64,000 bases of DNA from an uncultured Pirellula sp. (GTDB lineage: Bacteria > Planctomycetota > Planctomycetia > Pirellulales > Pirellulaceae): positions 1 to 64,000 of the forward strand of contig CAIOHR010000073.1 of NCBI GenBank assembly GCA_903858115.1. Direction: 5' to 3'. Both the position numbers and the translations under genes were made by a program. The notes under the pieces were generated by a model. The model worked only from the letters and a program-made list of their open reading frames with translations. It was not told the origin of the DNA and ran no database searches. Each line of letters starts with the position of its first letter. Within the stretch, counting starts at the first letter, position 1. Below are positions 34,997 through 43,287 of the stretch, one piece after another.

Positions 34997-37519
34997 TCAC
35001 AAACCCAATAGGCGTTTTGATTCTTCAAGTAAAAAATCGACATCTTTGAAGGGCTCGTGACCGATGTCTTGCCACCGAATTCTTCCGGAACCGTCGATCA
35101 AATAGGTTCCATGCAACGGCTGACCCTCGAAATCGTCGTACGCGCGAAACGACCTGAATACGTCGTGGTCTGCGTTTGATAGCAATCGTATGTTCATCGG
35201 CTTGTCATATGCCTTCAAACCATCTCGCAATTGAATTTGGTTCTCCGTGCTGATCCCGACCACTTCGATGTCCATCTTGGCAAACTGTTCCACCTTGGGC
35301 GAGAACTCGGCCAACTGTTCCGCACAATGCAAACACCCAAAACCAAGATACAGAATCGCTATGTAAGGCTTGCCCGAAAGTTGTTTGTCCGCAACCGTGT
35401 TGCCATTGGCGTCGGTCCCGTACCATATTGGTGCTGACCATGGAGTCCAACGCAATGGTCCCAACGAATCGAGTGGCGGTCGGTCTCCGGTATCCGTGGG
35501 CTTGGCTGGCTTCTCCTCCCATTTCGATCGAATTCCCAACCGATCGATCGCAGGGGCAAGTCGATCTAGTACCTTCAGTCCCTTATCCGCCCCGAATGCA
35601 ATAGGGGCTAACGATTCAAGCAACTCCTTGGCAGCTTTTTCTTTGGCCGGGATTTGGCTAGCATAATGGGCCGCGAGGGCCATCGGCAATAACTCGCCTG
35701 ATCCATCTTTCGCTCTCTTTACGAGTCGCTCCAATGCCTTTTCGGTGGGGCTCGAGCGCGCTAACCACTCCATCCGAACGAGAGGCGGAACCACGGGTCT
35801 CGCTAAATGGGATGCTCGAAGCGCACTGCCGAAATCTCCCTTGGCGGCGAGTTCGTGGGCTTCGATCGCGTTGAGCCAAAAACCGATCCGCTGCAAACGA
35901 TACAGGTTCTCGTGCTGCTTCTTTTCCAAGTCCTTTCGCTCTTGAGACCATTTCTTGTCTGTAGGTTCCTTCCAGTCCTTCGACAGCGGCTTTGGAAGGG
36001 AGGGATCATTCTCGTCACCGAACGGATCCTCTTGAACCGGGTACGGTTCTAACAGCTTGGGTGGCTGAGGACGCTTTGTATCCTCGTCGCTCGAACGATC
36101 GCTCGCTTCCATACCTGACAGTATGGTTCCATCCGTTTTCGCTGTAGCCGATAACGAAGCTTTGGTTGCCAGCAATGCTTGCTTATGTTTGCTAGCAATC
36201 TCGGCGTTGCCCGTGTGGGTAGCTGCGATAGTCATCCACGCGATACGTTCGTCGTCTAGATTTGGCTTGCCCGTCTCGTTCAAGTATTGCGTCGCGCATA
36301 GGTCCAGTAATTGTGGCCAACGTTCGTAGTTCGTTAACGTTTGGATCAGTCGTTCTCGGCCATAGTTGGCACTGCCAGATTCGCCCAGCATGTTAAAACC
36401 TGGATGGCGAGGCAGCTCGATCATGTTCTTCGCAACTTCGATCGCTTGATCTACGCGGCCGATCAAGTTCAAGCTTCGAATGAGCCACTCATTGTTGTGG
36501 GCATAGTTATGAATTTGATCGGGTAGCAAATGGTCTCGCATCATGTGAGCGTGATCGACTCGAGCGGACGCTTCTTGTTGCCACGCAGCATCGGCATAGC
36601 GATGAAGCCGAGTATAGGTGTGTCCTGGCATGTGCCACATGTGAGCGATGCCAGGTGCACTAGGCCCACAATTCGCGGCCGCATCCAACGCTAGCTTTTC
36701 TTTTTTGTAGTCCCAGAGGTGGATTCGAAAGTGATGAGCCGGATGACGCGCGTTGTTGCGAAAGATGTCCGAAAGCATCGAATCAACCGCCATATGGCTC
36801 TGGATTTCGATTCCTGCTCCGTTGTTTTGCCAAGTTTGCAGGACCAGCATCGCTTTCAATTCGATATCCTCGGGGTAATCGCTGGCCAATTGCTCGAGGC
36901 TCGCAACGTACTCTTTGAGCCGTTCTTGTTCTTGTTTCTTTCTTTGCGAATCGTTGCGGAGTCGAGCACGCCTGGCTGCGTTCGATTCTGGTTTGGCATC
37001 GGACGGTGCTCCTTCGGCTTGCTTTTCTTTTTCTTTTTTGTCTGCGTCGAGCGGTTGAACTCGTTTATTCCAGCTTTCGATCAATTTCTTTTCTTTGGCG
37101 TTGGCTTTCTCCAATCGCTTCATGGCCAATTCGATAAAGCCGAACGAGCGTTCACGATTTTCTATGTTTGCACGTGCCATTCCCCAGTAGTGCATCGGGT
37201 GGTCAGGGTCGAACGCGGCCGCTTGGCGGAAGGATCGTTCCGCTTCGAAGTACCAGAAGCCATGAAGTTGAGCGATCCCCTGGTCAAAGAAGCGTTGAGC
37301 CATCGGTTTCGTCGTCGAGATCGGAAAACGAGTATTCCCCATCCCAGCCATGAGATAACCCGCTTGACGCGGCCCTTCGTTGAAGGTCTGGGAGTGCATC
37401 GAGTGGCCGGGGGAATGGGCACGCGAGTCGGAGGCAGCCGGTTCCTCAGCGAATGCTGCCGCGTAAGACAACGTTGCTGAAAAAACCAGTGAGGCCGAAA
37501 TCAATCGAAGTTCAGTCAT
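34997..37519 (-). CDS. Exported TPR protein with C-terminal redoxin domain
   Basis: An 840-residue exported protein. ATG 37519 gives a signal peptide (LISASLVFSATLSYAAAFAE) and discards a non-homologous extension. The long middle region contains TPR-like helices (FDQGIAQLHGFWYFEAERSF, QAAAFDPDHPMHYWGMARAN) and an alpha-helical, Lys/Glu-rich insertion (about 140-200). The C-terminal 150 residues form an AhpC/TSA redoxin domain with IAILYLGFGCLHCAEQLAEF, a CxxC site more typical of thioredoxin-like reductases than of classical peroxiredoxins. A periplasmic redox role is likely. Its 5' region contains a strong hairpin at 37659-37718. Confidence 0.85.
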   Translation of the reverse strand: MTELRLISASLVFSATLSYAAAFAEEPAASDSRAHSPGHSMHSQTFNEGPRQAGYLMAGMGNTRFPISTTKPMAQRFFDQGIAQLHGFWYFEAERSFRQAAAFDPDHPMHYWGMARANIENRERSFGFIELAMKRLEKANAKEKKLIESWNKRVQPLDADKKEKEKQAEGAPSDAKPESNAARRARLRNDSQRKKQEQERLKEYVASLEQLASDYPEDIELKAMLVLQTWQNNGAGIEIQSHMAVDSMLSDIFRNNARHPAHHFRIHLWDYKKEKLALDAAANCGPSAPGIAHMWHMPGHTYTRLHRYADAAWQQEASARVDHAHMMRDHLLPDQIHNYAHNNEWLIRSLNLIGRVDQAIEVAKNMIELPRHPGFNMLGESGSANYGRERLIQTLTNYERWPQLLDLCATQYLNETGKPNLDDERIAWMTIAATHTGNAEIASKHKQALLATKASLSATAKTDGTILSGMEASDRSSDEDTKRPQPPKLLEPYPVQEDPFGDENDPSLPKPLSKDWKEPTDKKWSQERKDLEKKQHENLYRLQRIGFWLNAIEAHELAAKGDFGSALRASHLARPVVPPLVRMEWLARSSPTEKALERLVKRAKDGSGELLPMALAAHYASQIPAKEKAAKELLESLAPIAFGADKGLKVLDRLAPAIDRLGIRSKWEEKPAKPTDTGDRPPLDSLGPLRWTPWSAPIWYGTDANGNTVADKQLSGKPYIAILYLGFGCLHCAEQLAEFSPKVEQFAKMDIEVVGISTENQIQLRDGLKAYDKPMNIRLLSNADHDVFRSFRAYDDFEGQPLHGTYLIDGSGRIRWQDIGHEPFKDVDFLLEESKRLLGL

Positions 37520-37658
37520 GGAGCAGCGGCTCTGTGGTGGGATGCCATATACGTATTGGACATCCTGCATAGACGGCAATAAAAACTGCGAAGATGTGCC
37601 AATCCAAAAACACCATTGTAGATCAGCAAACGACGAGATGCACCGTAGAAACGAAAAA

Positions 37659-37723
37659 AGCTCCCGGAAGTGAACGAGTCCTAGGGGGGTTGAGGACTTC
37701 AAGCTTTTTCCGGGAGCTATTTT
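37659..37723. terminator. Strong hairpin with T-runs on both strands (terminator or sRNA)
   Basis: AGCTCCCGGAA (37659-37669) and TTCCGGGAGCT (37708-37718) are perfect 11-base arms. Within the loop GTCCT (37678-37682) and AGGAC (37693-37697) form a second stem. On the minus strand the stem is followed by TTTTTTCG, on the plus strand by ATTTTTAAG, so it can terminate transcription in both directions. It lies 140 bases upstream of a minus-strand gene, but no gene lies immediately before it on either strand. Confidence 0.6.
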
Positions 37724-38362
37724 TAAGTGCGAGCCTCGACTCATCCGTGGCTCAGCTCGCATCGACTTGTCGAGTATCTTGGTTCCTGCTGCATCTTGCA
37801 TTGGGAACGGCAGACGGTGCTTTCGCACAATTCAACAAGTGTTTGTTTCGTCGTCGCGTTGGCTGCGATGGGCGTAAGATAGGGGCAAACTTTCGTTCAG
37901 GTCAATTCCGATTTTCGCGATTCTAGATTTTCTTGAGGATTGTTTTCGTGAATTGTTGATGATTGTACTTTTTTCCCTAAGCGGCCCTTTGGCATGGAAT
38001 GGACTAGACTTCCAAGGCATTCGCAAATGATCGAATGAGAAGATAGGGAAGATTGGCTTTTACTTCAAACGAGAATCGAGGTATAAACCATTACAAGCAA
38101 CTTCAAACCAAACCATTGGTACAACGGTTGCTTACTGAATTCAACTGTTCGATCAGGTGCGTGCCTTGATGTCACAATCCTCATCGTTGGATTAGTTTCG
38201 ACAAACGTATTTCAAGGAAGGAGAATAGAAACGCTGATCGCATGCTGTTGAATGGTCGATAAGTGCCAAGCTTTCGCTCGAAAGCGTTGTCTACGCAAAG
38301 TCGAAACACCATCTTAACAAAGTGGTTTCACCGACACGGACTGCGAAGATTAGGGATCGAGC

Positions 38363-38382
38363 GTGGAATCATAGGATTCCAC
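38363..38382. promoter_or_regulatory. Perfect palindrome upstream of flgM-like gene
   Basis: GTGGAATC (38363-38370), four bases ATAG, and GATTCCAC (38375-38382) form a perfect 8+8 palindrome about 100 bases before the start of the flgM-like gene. It could be an operator or a transcript hairpin. No known regulator site was matched. Confidence 0.4.
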
Positions 38383-38480
38383 TGGTTGGCACGGTTGCAG
38401 TCCATTCTCAAGCAGTTAGGCGTTCCATGATCGATAACGATCACTTTGCGTTTCTATTCACTACGGGGGAGAAGACAACA

Positions 38481-38780
38481 ATGCAGATTTCAGGGAATTT
38501 TTCAGTAGCTGGTGTTGATGCGACTCGCAGTACATCGAGAGCCAATGCGATTACATCTGCACATGCAGAAACCAAGGCGTCATTATCGCTACCTGTGGAT
38601 CAATTGGATCTTTCTCCTGAAGCCTTGGCAATCAGTAACCAACCGGAGCAATCTGCAATTGGTGAAACGTTCCGCGCCGACAAAGTAGCGAGCCTTCGAG
38701 ACGCAATAGCTTCCGGTAACTACGATACCGATGAGAAGTTGAATGCGGCCTTCGAGATTATGCTCGACCGATTGGGTTAA
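38481..38780 (+). CDS. FlgM-like anti-sigma-28 factor
   Basis: A 99-residue protein with the FlgM C-terminal anti-sigma domain: DQLDLSPEALAISNQ followed by FRADKVASLRDAIASGNYDT and DEKLNAAFEIMLDRLG, the classical pattern. FlgM binds sigma-28 (FliA) until the hook is completed. The start is ATG 38481, with GGGGGAG ten bases upstream. The N-terminal Ala/Ser/Thr-rich part is disordered as in FlgM. No flagellar, sigma-28 or chemotaxis genes are in the window; an anti-sigma role for some other factor is possible. Confidence 0.8.
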   Translation: MQISGNFSVAGVDATRSTSRANAITSAHAETKASLSLPVDQLDLSPEALAISNQPEQSAIGETFRADKVASLRDAIASGNYDTDEKLNAAFEIMLDRLG

Positions 38781-39566
38781 GGATTACTCTCTAGACGAAG
38801 ATAGACCAATGGGCACGACTGCTTCTAATGCAGTGATCGGTTTCCTCCATTCGTCTATCCCAAGAGTGGTCTGTACCAAGAATCGTCCGGCCGATTCTCT
38901 TTCTTGAACGGCCAGATTGGACAGCTTTGTCGCGGACAGCGATGTCGCGGACAGCTATGTCGCGGACAGCGATGTCGCGGACAAAGAGCATATCGATTTG
39001 CATCCATGGATGCTGGTGGAATACAACATTTCACATTCGTCGATGCTCCTAGTTCATTCTCGAATGGTTGGTCGAGAAATTCCAAAAATCGACGATGAGA
39101 AAAATCTGTTTCGTCGTTACAACCGTTACAGTCGTAACTCTCGGTAGGACTTATTTCCCTCTCCTTCATAAATTACCAAGCCTGAGCATTTTTTGTATTC
39201 CATTCTTCTTCACCAGTCGATTTATGTCGCCTGTTGGGAAATAGTTTCCGACAACTTACAGAGTCACTAACCAAGAAGACTGACTGCTCCGGTCTCGTCA
39301 AGTACGCCCTCGTTCCGCGAGGGGACGAGTCGCCCCGAGTGCCCCTTGTGCAATGCGAAGAGCCGCAACTAGTCGCAATGTACCGATGCACGAGGGCGTC
39401 CATGGACGGGATCAGCCCGAGCAATTTGTTGGCAGTCTATTGGAATCAGAGACAACGCGAGTTTTAGGAAATTAGGACTCAATACGACAACGGAATGGCG
39501 ATCGTCAGCTCGCCTCGTTCGATACATGTGTCCTGCGTGGTATTGCAACATTCAAGGAGAATGGGA
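38781..39566. other. Intergenic region with tandem repeat, no credible gene
   Basis: This stretch of about 785 bases separates the flgM-like and YTV genes. It includes the 15-base tandem repeat at 38926-38983. Short frames in both directions across the repeat encode repeated VADSD or VRDIA peptides and are probably repeat translations. The last 100 bases should contain the YTV gene promoter and its AAGGAGA site. Confidence 0.5.
38926..38983. repeat. Tandem 15-base repeat, about four units
   Basis: The unit GATGTCGCGGACAGC occurs four times in a row (38926-38940, 38941-38955, 38956-38970, 38971-38983), with the last unit incomplete and small changes in the first bases of each. On the plus strand it encodes Asp-Val-Ala-Asp-Ser repeats and on the minus strand Val-Arg-Asp-Ile-Ala, but neither frame looks like a gene. 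Copy number may vary between strains. Confidence 0.75.
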
Positions 39567-41231
39567 ATGAAAAAGTTTTGGGCTATTCCAGCGGTAGCAA
39601 CTATGTTGTCTGCGTTCGCTGGTGCTGCACAAGCCGACTGCGGTGGCTGTGTTAGCTATGAAAATTGCGGAAGCAATGTTGTGGACTCTTGCGGTCCATC
39701 GACATACACCGTGATGAAGAAAGTAATGAAGACCGTCTACGAACCAGAAACAGTTACTGGTACAAAGATGGTCAACCAAGTTGTTTACGAAGACAAAGTC
39801 GTAAACCGAACTCGATACGAAAGAGAAACACACCAACACGAAGTTTCGTACACGGTCAATGTACCTGTTCGCGAAACCCATCAAGGTGTTCGGAACTATA
39901 CGGTTCGCCGACCTGTTTACGAAACGCACACCAAGCAAGTAACGTACAACGTTTCTCGCCCAGTGTACGAAACACAAAGCAAGGTTGTGAACTACACAGT
40001 GATGGTCCCAGTTCGTGAAACACACGAAAAGGTGATCAACTACACTGTCAAGAAGCCTGTATACGAAACACACAGCAAGGTTGTGAACTATACAGTCATG
40101 ACTCCTGTTCGTGAAACACACGAAAAGGTTGTGAACTATACGGTCATGAACAAGGTAATGGAAACCCGTGAGCAAGTAATCAACTACACGGTCATGGTTC
40201 CTGTTACCGAAACGAAGGAACGAACTGTCAACTACACCGTTACAAACCCAGTGAACTACACCAAGACGATTACCGTCAACGGTGGAAGCTGGCAAACAAC
40301 AACAGAAGAAGTTCCAGGCCCAGTCGTTCGTCGTACAGTTCGTGAACCAGGCACATGGACATTTGATCCATCGACTTGCAAAAACGTCTATTGCCCAGGC
40401 GCTTGCCGAGTTGAATGCGTTCAATGCCCACCAAAGACTGTTTGCAAAAAAGTTTGGGTACCAAGCTGCGAAACCAAGGAAATCAAGTGTGTTCGTTACG
40501 AAACACAATGCTTGACCAAGGTTGTTCCTTACACGGTCACCAAGTGCGTTCCTGAGTGCCGAACCAAGACGGTTACTCACAACGTTTGCAAGCTAGTTCC
40601 TGAGTGCCGCCAAAAGACGGTTACCTACACCACATGCAAGATGGTTCCAGAATGCCGCCAAAAGACGGTTAACTACACCACATGCACAATGGTCTGCGAG
40701 CCACGAAGCAAAGTTTGCACCTACACAACTTGCCGAATGGTTCCAGAATGCCGTCAAAAGACCGTTTGCTACAAGACATGCCGTATGGTTTGCGAGCAAC
40801 GTACTAAAGACGTTTGCCACACAACCTGCACAATGGTTTGCGAGCAAAAGAGCGTTCCTTACACCTACACAACCTGCAAGATCGTTAAAGAGTGCCGCAC
40901 CAAGATGGTACCTCACACTGTCTGCAAGCCAGTTTGCTACCAAGAAACCATCAAGGTTGCAAAGTGTGTTAAGACATGCGTTCCTTACACCTACACTCGA
41001 TGTGTAGCAAAGCAAGTTTGCGAAGAAGTTCCTGTGACTGTTTCCTGCGGTTCCGCTGGTAGCTGCGGTGCAGCTGCTAGCTGCGACCCATGCAGCGGAA
41101 GCCGAATCGGTAGCGGTTTGTTCAACGGTCGTCTGTTGAACCTGCTCCGCGGTCTCCGAGCTCACGGTGGCTGCAACAGCTGTGCATCGGCTGATTGCGG
41201 TTGCAGTGCAGCTCCAGCTTGCGGATGCTAG
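39567..41231 (+). CDS. YTV-repeat, cysteine-rich exported protein
   Basis: A 554-residue exported protein. ATG 39567 (MKKFWAIPAVATMLSAFAGAAQA signal peptide, broken after Ala) has AAGGAGA seven bases upstream; ATG 39561 is too close to that site. Residues about 50-280 are repeats of 16 residues with core YTVxxPVYETHxKVVN. After a linker with a CPGACRVECVQCP motif, residues about 310-490 have the same 16-residue period but with cysteines (YTTCKMVPECRQKTVN), so each repeat carries two Cys. The C-terminus is Cys/Gly/Ser-rich. YTV proteins are known as major cell-wall proteins in Rhodopirellula. It is likely disulfide-cross-linked outside the cell. A strong terminator follows. Confidence 0.93.
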   Translation: MKKFWAIPAVATMLSAFAGAAQADCGGCVSYENCGSNVVDSCGPSTYTVMKKVMKTVYEPETVTGTKMVNQVVYEDKVVNRTRYERETHQHEVSYTVNVPVRETHQGVRNYTVRRPVYETHTKQVTYNVSRPVYETQSKVVNYTVMVPVRETHEKVINYTVKKPVYETHSKVVNYTVMTPVRETHEKVVNYTVMNKVMETREQVINYTVMVPVTETKERTVNYTVTNPVNYTKTITVNGGSWQTTTEEVPGPVVRRTVREPGTWTFDPSTCKNVYCPGACRVECVQCPPKTVCKKVWVPSCETKEIKCVRYETQCLTKVVPYTVTKCVPECRTKTVTHNVCKLVPECRQKTVTYTTCKMVPECRQKTVNYTTCTMVCEPRSKVCTYTTCRMVPECRQKTVCYKTCRMVCEQRTKDVCHTTCTMVCEQKSVPYTYTTCKIVKECRTKMVPHTVCKPVCYQETIKVAKCVKTCVPYTYTRCVAKQVCEEVPVTVSCGSAGSCGAAASCDPCSGSRIGSGLFNGRLLNLLRGLRAHGGCNSCASADCGCSAAPACGC

Positions 41232-41326
41232 TCATCCCGAGCTGAACGAGGAAACGAACGAAGTGATGCTGGCTCTGTATACCAGATAAACTTCAAGTAA
41301 AGACTTCGCAACGCAACAAAAAAATG

Positions 41327-41361
41327 AACGGCTGGTGTCTTCACGACATCAGCCGTTTTTT
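41327..41361. terminator. Rho-independent bidirectional terminator
   Basis: AACGGCTGGTGTC (41327-41339) and GACATCAGCCGTT (41345-41357) pair over 13 bases with one G-T, with a five-base loop, followed by TTTTTTCG on the plus strand; the preceding A-run gives a T-run on the minus strand. It lies between the convergent ends of the YTV and sigma-factor genes and would serve both. Confidence 0.9.
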
Positions 41362-41411
41362 CGTTTGACACCCTGATTGCTCAACAAGGCTTGGTGTCAA
41401 ATCGACTAGCC

Positions 41412-43094
41412 TTACTCGCTTAGACTGCTATCGACATACGCTGGAATGTCCACACCATCGACGAAGCTCGAAAGCGATTTGCTTCGTTGTGGATGTTGTA
41501 ACTTCTTCACTGCCTTGCTCTCGATTTGACGAACTCGTTCGCGAGTCACCTGGAAAATCTTGCCCACTTCCTCGAGAGTGTAAGCATAGCCGTCGGCCAA
41601 ACCATATCGTAGCTTGAGGATCTCTCGCTCTCGATAGTTCAGTGTTTGCATAGCATCGTGGATCTGTTGCTTCAACGTTTCTTGGTTTGTTTCGTACAAA
41701 GGATCATCGTCACGATAATCCTCGAGGAACTCGCCAAAGAAGCTGTCTTCATGATCACCGACGGGTTGATCGAGGGACAATGGCTGACGAGCCATTTTGA
41801 TCACGACCCGAGCATCATCCATCGAGAGACCTGCTCGCTCTGCGGTTTCTTCAACGCTTGGCTCACGCCCTAGCTCTTGGATCAAATCGCGTGTCACTTG
41901 TCGAACTTTGCTCATGGTATCGATCATGTGTACCGGTACGCGAATCGTACGGCTTTGATCCGCAATCGCCCTTGTGATAGCTTGGCGAATCCACCAGGTT
42001 GCATATGTTGAGAACTTGAAACCACGCTCGCATTCGAATTTGTCGACAGCTCGCATCAACCCCGTGTTGCCTTCTTGGATCAGATCCAGGAAACTCAAGC
42101 CGCGGTTACGATACTTCTTTGCAATCGAAACAACCAGTCGTAGATTGCCTGCGGATAAGTCTCGTTTCGCTGCATCATAGGCGAAACGATACGTCTTGAC
42201 ACGGCTGACACGGCGTTCAAGTGTGGCTGGGGTTTCGTAGGTGATTCGCATCAAGTATCGGAGCTCTGCATTGAGGACCTCTACCGTCTTACCATTGCTC
42301 TGACCGTTCTTCTTCGCTTCTTCGATGCCATCACGCAAATTCTGCATTTGAGATTGAATCGCGATGAGCTTGGTGAACATCGGCTCTAATCGGTTGGTTC
42401 GAAGATTCATTTCTTCGATCAATCGAACGGCTTTGTTTCTTCGACAAACCAATCGTTTCCAAGCGGCTCGCCGCTCGGTCATCGGCTTGGATTTGTTGAT
42501 GGCGATGTAATAGTCACCATGGTTGCGAAGCAGCAGGTGGCGAAGTGTCTTTACGTTTGGCCCGATGCGTCGCATAATGGCGACTTTCTCGGTTGCATTG
42601 GTGACGCTGACTTCGATCGTGCGATCGAGACGCAGTTTGCTATCGCGTACTTGCTCCAGCAACTTTGTTGCCCCCTGGAGCATAAAGTCGGTGGCGAGCA
42701 TCCATTGGCGGTAGGAGGTTCGAGTGACTTCGATCAACCGAGCTGCCGTCACTTCTTCCTGGCGAGTCAACAAGGGAATCTCGCCCATCTGCATCAGATA
42801 CATGCGAACAGGGTCTTCCGTTGCATCGACTGACTCATTGTCGTCGTCTTCCATGAGGGAGTGTTCGTCGTCCAAATCGCCATCGATCTCGATGTCGAAA
42901 ACCCCTTCACCGTCGACGTCTTCTTCCTCTTCTTCTTCGATAATTCCTGAATCGTAGAGGCCTTCGTACGACCCACCGTAGTCTCGTTCGCTGCTACCAT
43001 ACGAATAGCCAGGTTTGCTTTTTTGGGAAGAAGAACGTGGTTTGATTCGTCGGGTCATTTTTGGCTCATCAGGGTAAGTGACTGAGATGCTCAT
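41412..43094 (-). CDS. rpoD: Primary sigma factor RpoD (sigma-70)
   Basis: A 560-residue group 1 sigma factor. Region 1.2 is [20 protein letters not shown]; region 2 includes [37 protein letters not shown] and [20 protein letters not shown], with the -10 recognition helix; region 3 has [16 protein letters not shown]; region 4 ends in [20 protein letters not shown]. The N-terminal 100 residues differ from classical region 1.1: basic, Ser/Gly/Tyr-rich and then very acidic ([12 protein letters not shown] and [18 protein letters not shown]). ATG 43094 is taken as start; ATG 43058 is an alternative. The gene lies divergently from comEC. Confidence 0.95.
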   Translation of the reverse strand: MSISVTYPDEPKMTRRIKPRSSSQKSKPGYSYGSSERDYGGSYEGLYDSGIIEEEEEEDVDGEGVFDIEIDGDLDDEHSLMEDDDNESVDATEDPVRMYLMQMGEIPLLTRQEEVTAARLIEVTRTSYRQWMLATDFMLQGATKLLEQVRDSKLRLDRTIEVSVTNATEKVAIMRRIGPNVKTLRHLLLRNHGDYYIAINKSKPMTERRAAWKRLVCRRNKAVRLIEEMNLRTNRLEPMFTKLIAIQSQMQNLRDGIEEAKKNGQSNGKTVEVLNAELRYLMRITYETPATLERRVSRVKTYRFAYDAAKRDLSAGNLRLVVSIAKKYRNRGLSFLDLIQEGNTGLMRAVDKFECERGFKFSTYATWWIRQAITRAIADQSRTIRVPVHMIDTMSKVRQVTRDLIQELGREPSVEETAERAGLSMDDARVVIKMARQPLSLDQPVGDHEDSFFGEFLEDYRDDDPLYETNQETLKQQIHDAMQTLNYREREILKLRYGLADGYAYTLEEVGKIFQVTRERVRQIESKAVKKLQHPQRSKSLSSFVDGVDIPAYVDSSLSE

Positions 43095-43287
43095 TTCGAG
43101 CGTCTGGTTCCGTAGTCGATGAGAGGTGAAAAAGCAGTTGGTGTGCCATAGCCACCGGCAAAACTCGCAGTTCGCGTCGGATCCCTGCGATTTGCTTGGT
43201 TTGCGAAGCCTTAATTCGATTTTTTCTATTTTCAAGTATCTTTATGGTGTTGTTTTTTTTGAACATAAATCGTCGCCTGAATTCAAC

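Larger units (their letters stand above)
37520..38480. other. Long intergenic region with no credible protein gene
   Basis: This region of about 960 bases contains a strong stem-loop (37659-37718), a perfect palindrome (38363-38382) near the flgM-like gene, and otherwise unstructured, low-GC sequence. Frames over it have no domain similarity or Shine-Dalgarno site. It may contain long leaders or unannotated small RNA. Confidence 0.55.

Noticed and set aside
36719..37480. 253-codon plus-strand frame antisense to the TPR/redoxin gene
   Set aside because: No Shine-Dalgarno site, no domain, and the minus frame is better supported.
39552..41165. Long open frames (342 and 190 codons) antisense to the YTV gene
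   Set aside because: They mirror the 16-residue repeats of the plus-strand gene; the products are low-complexity Asn/Val/Phe-rich, without start signals or domains.
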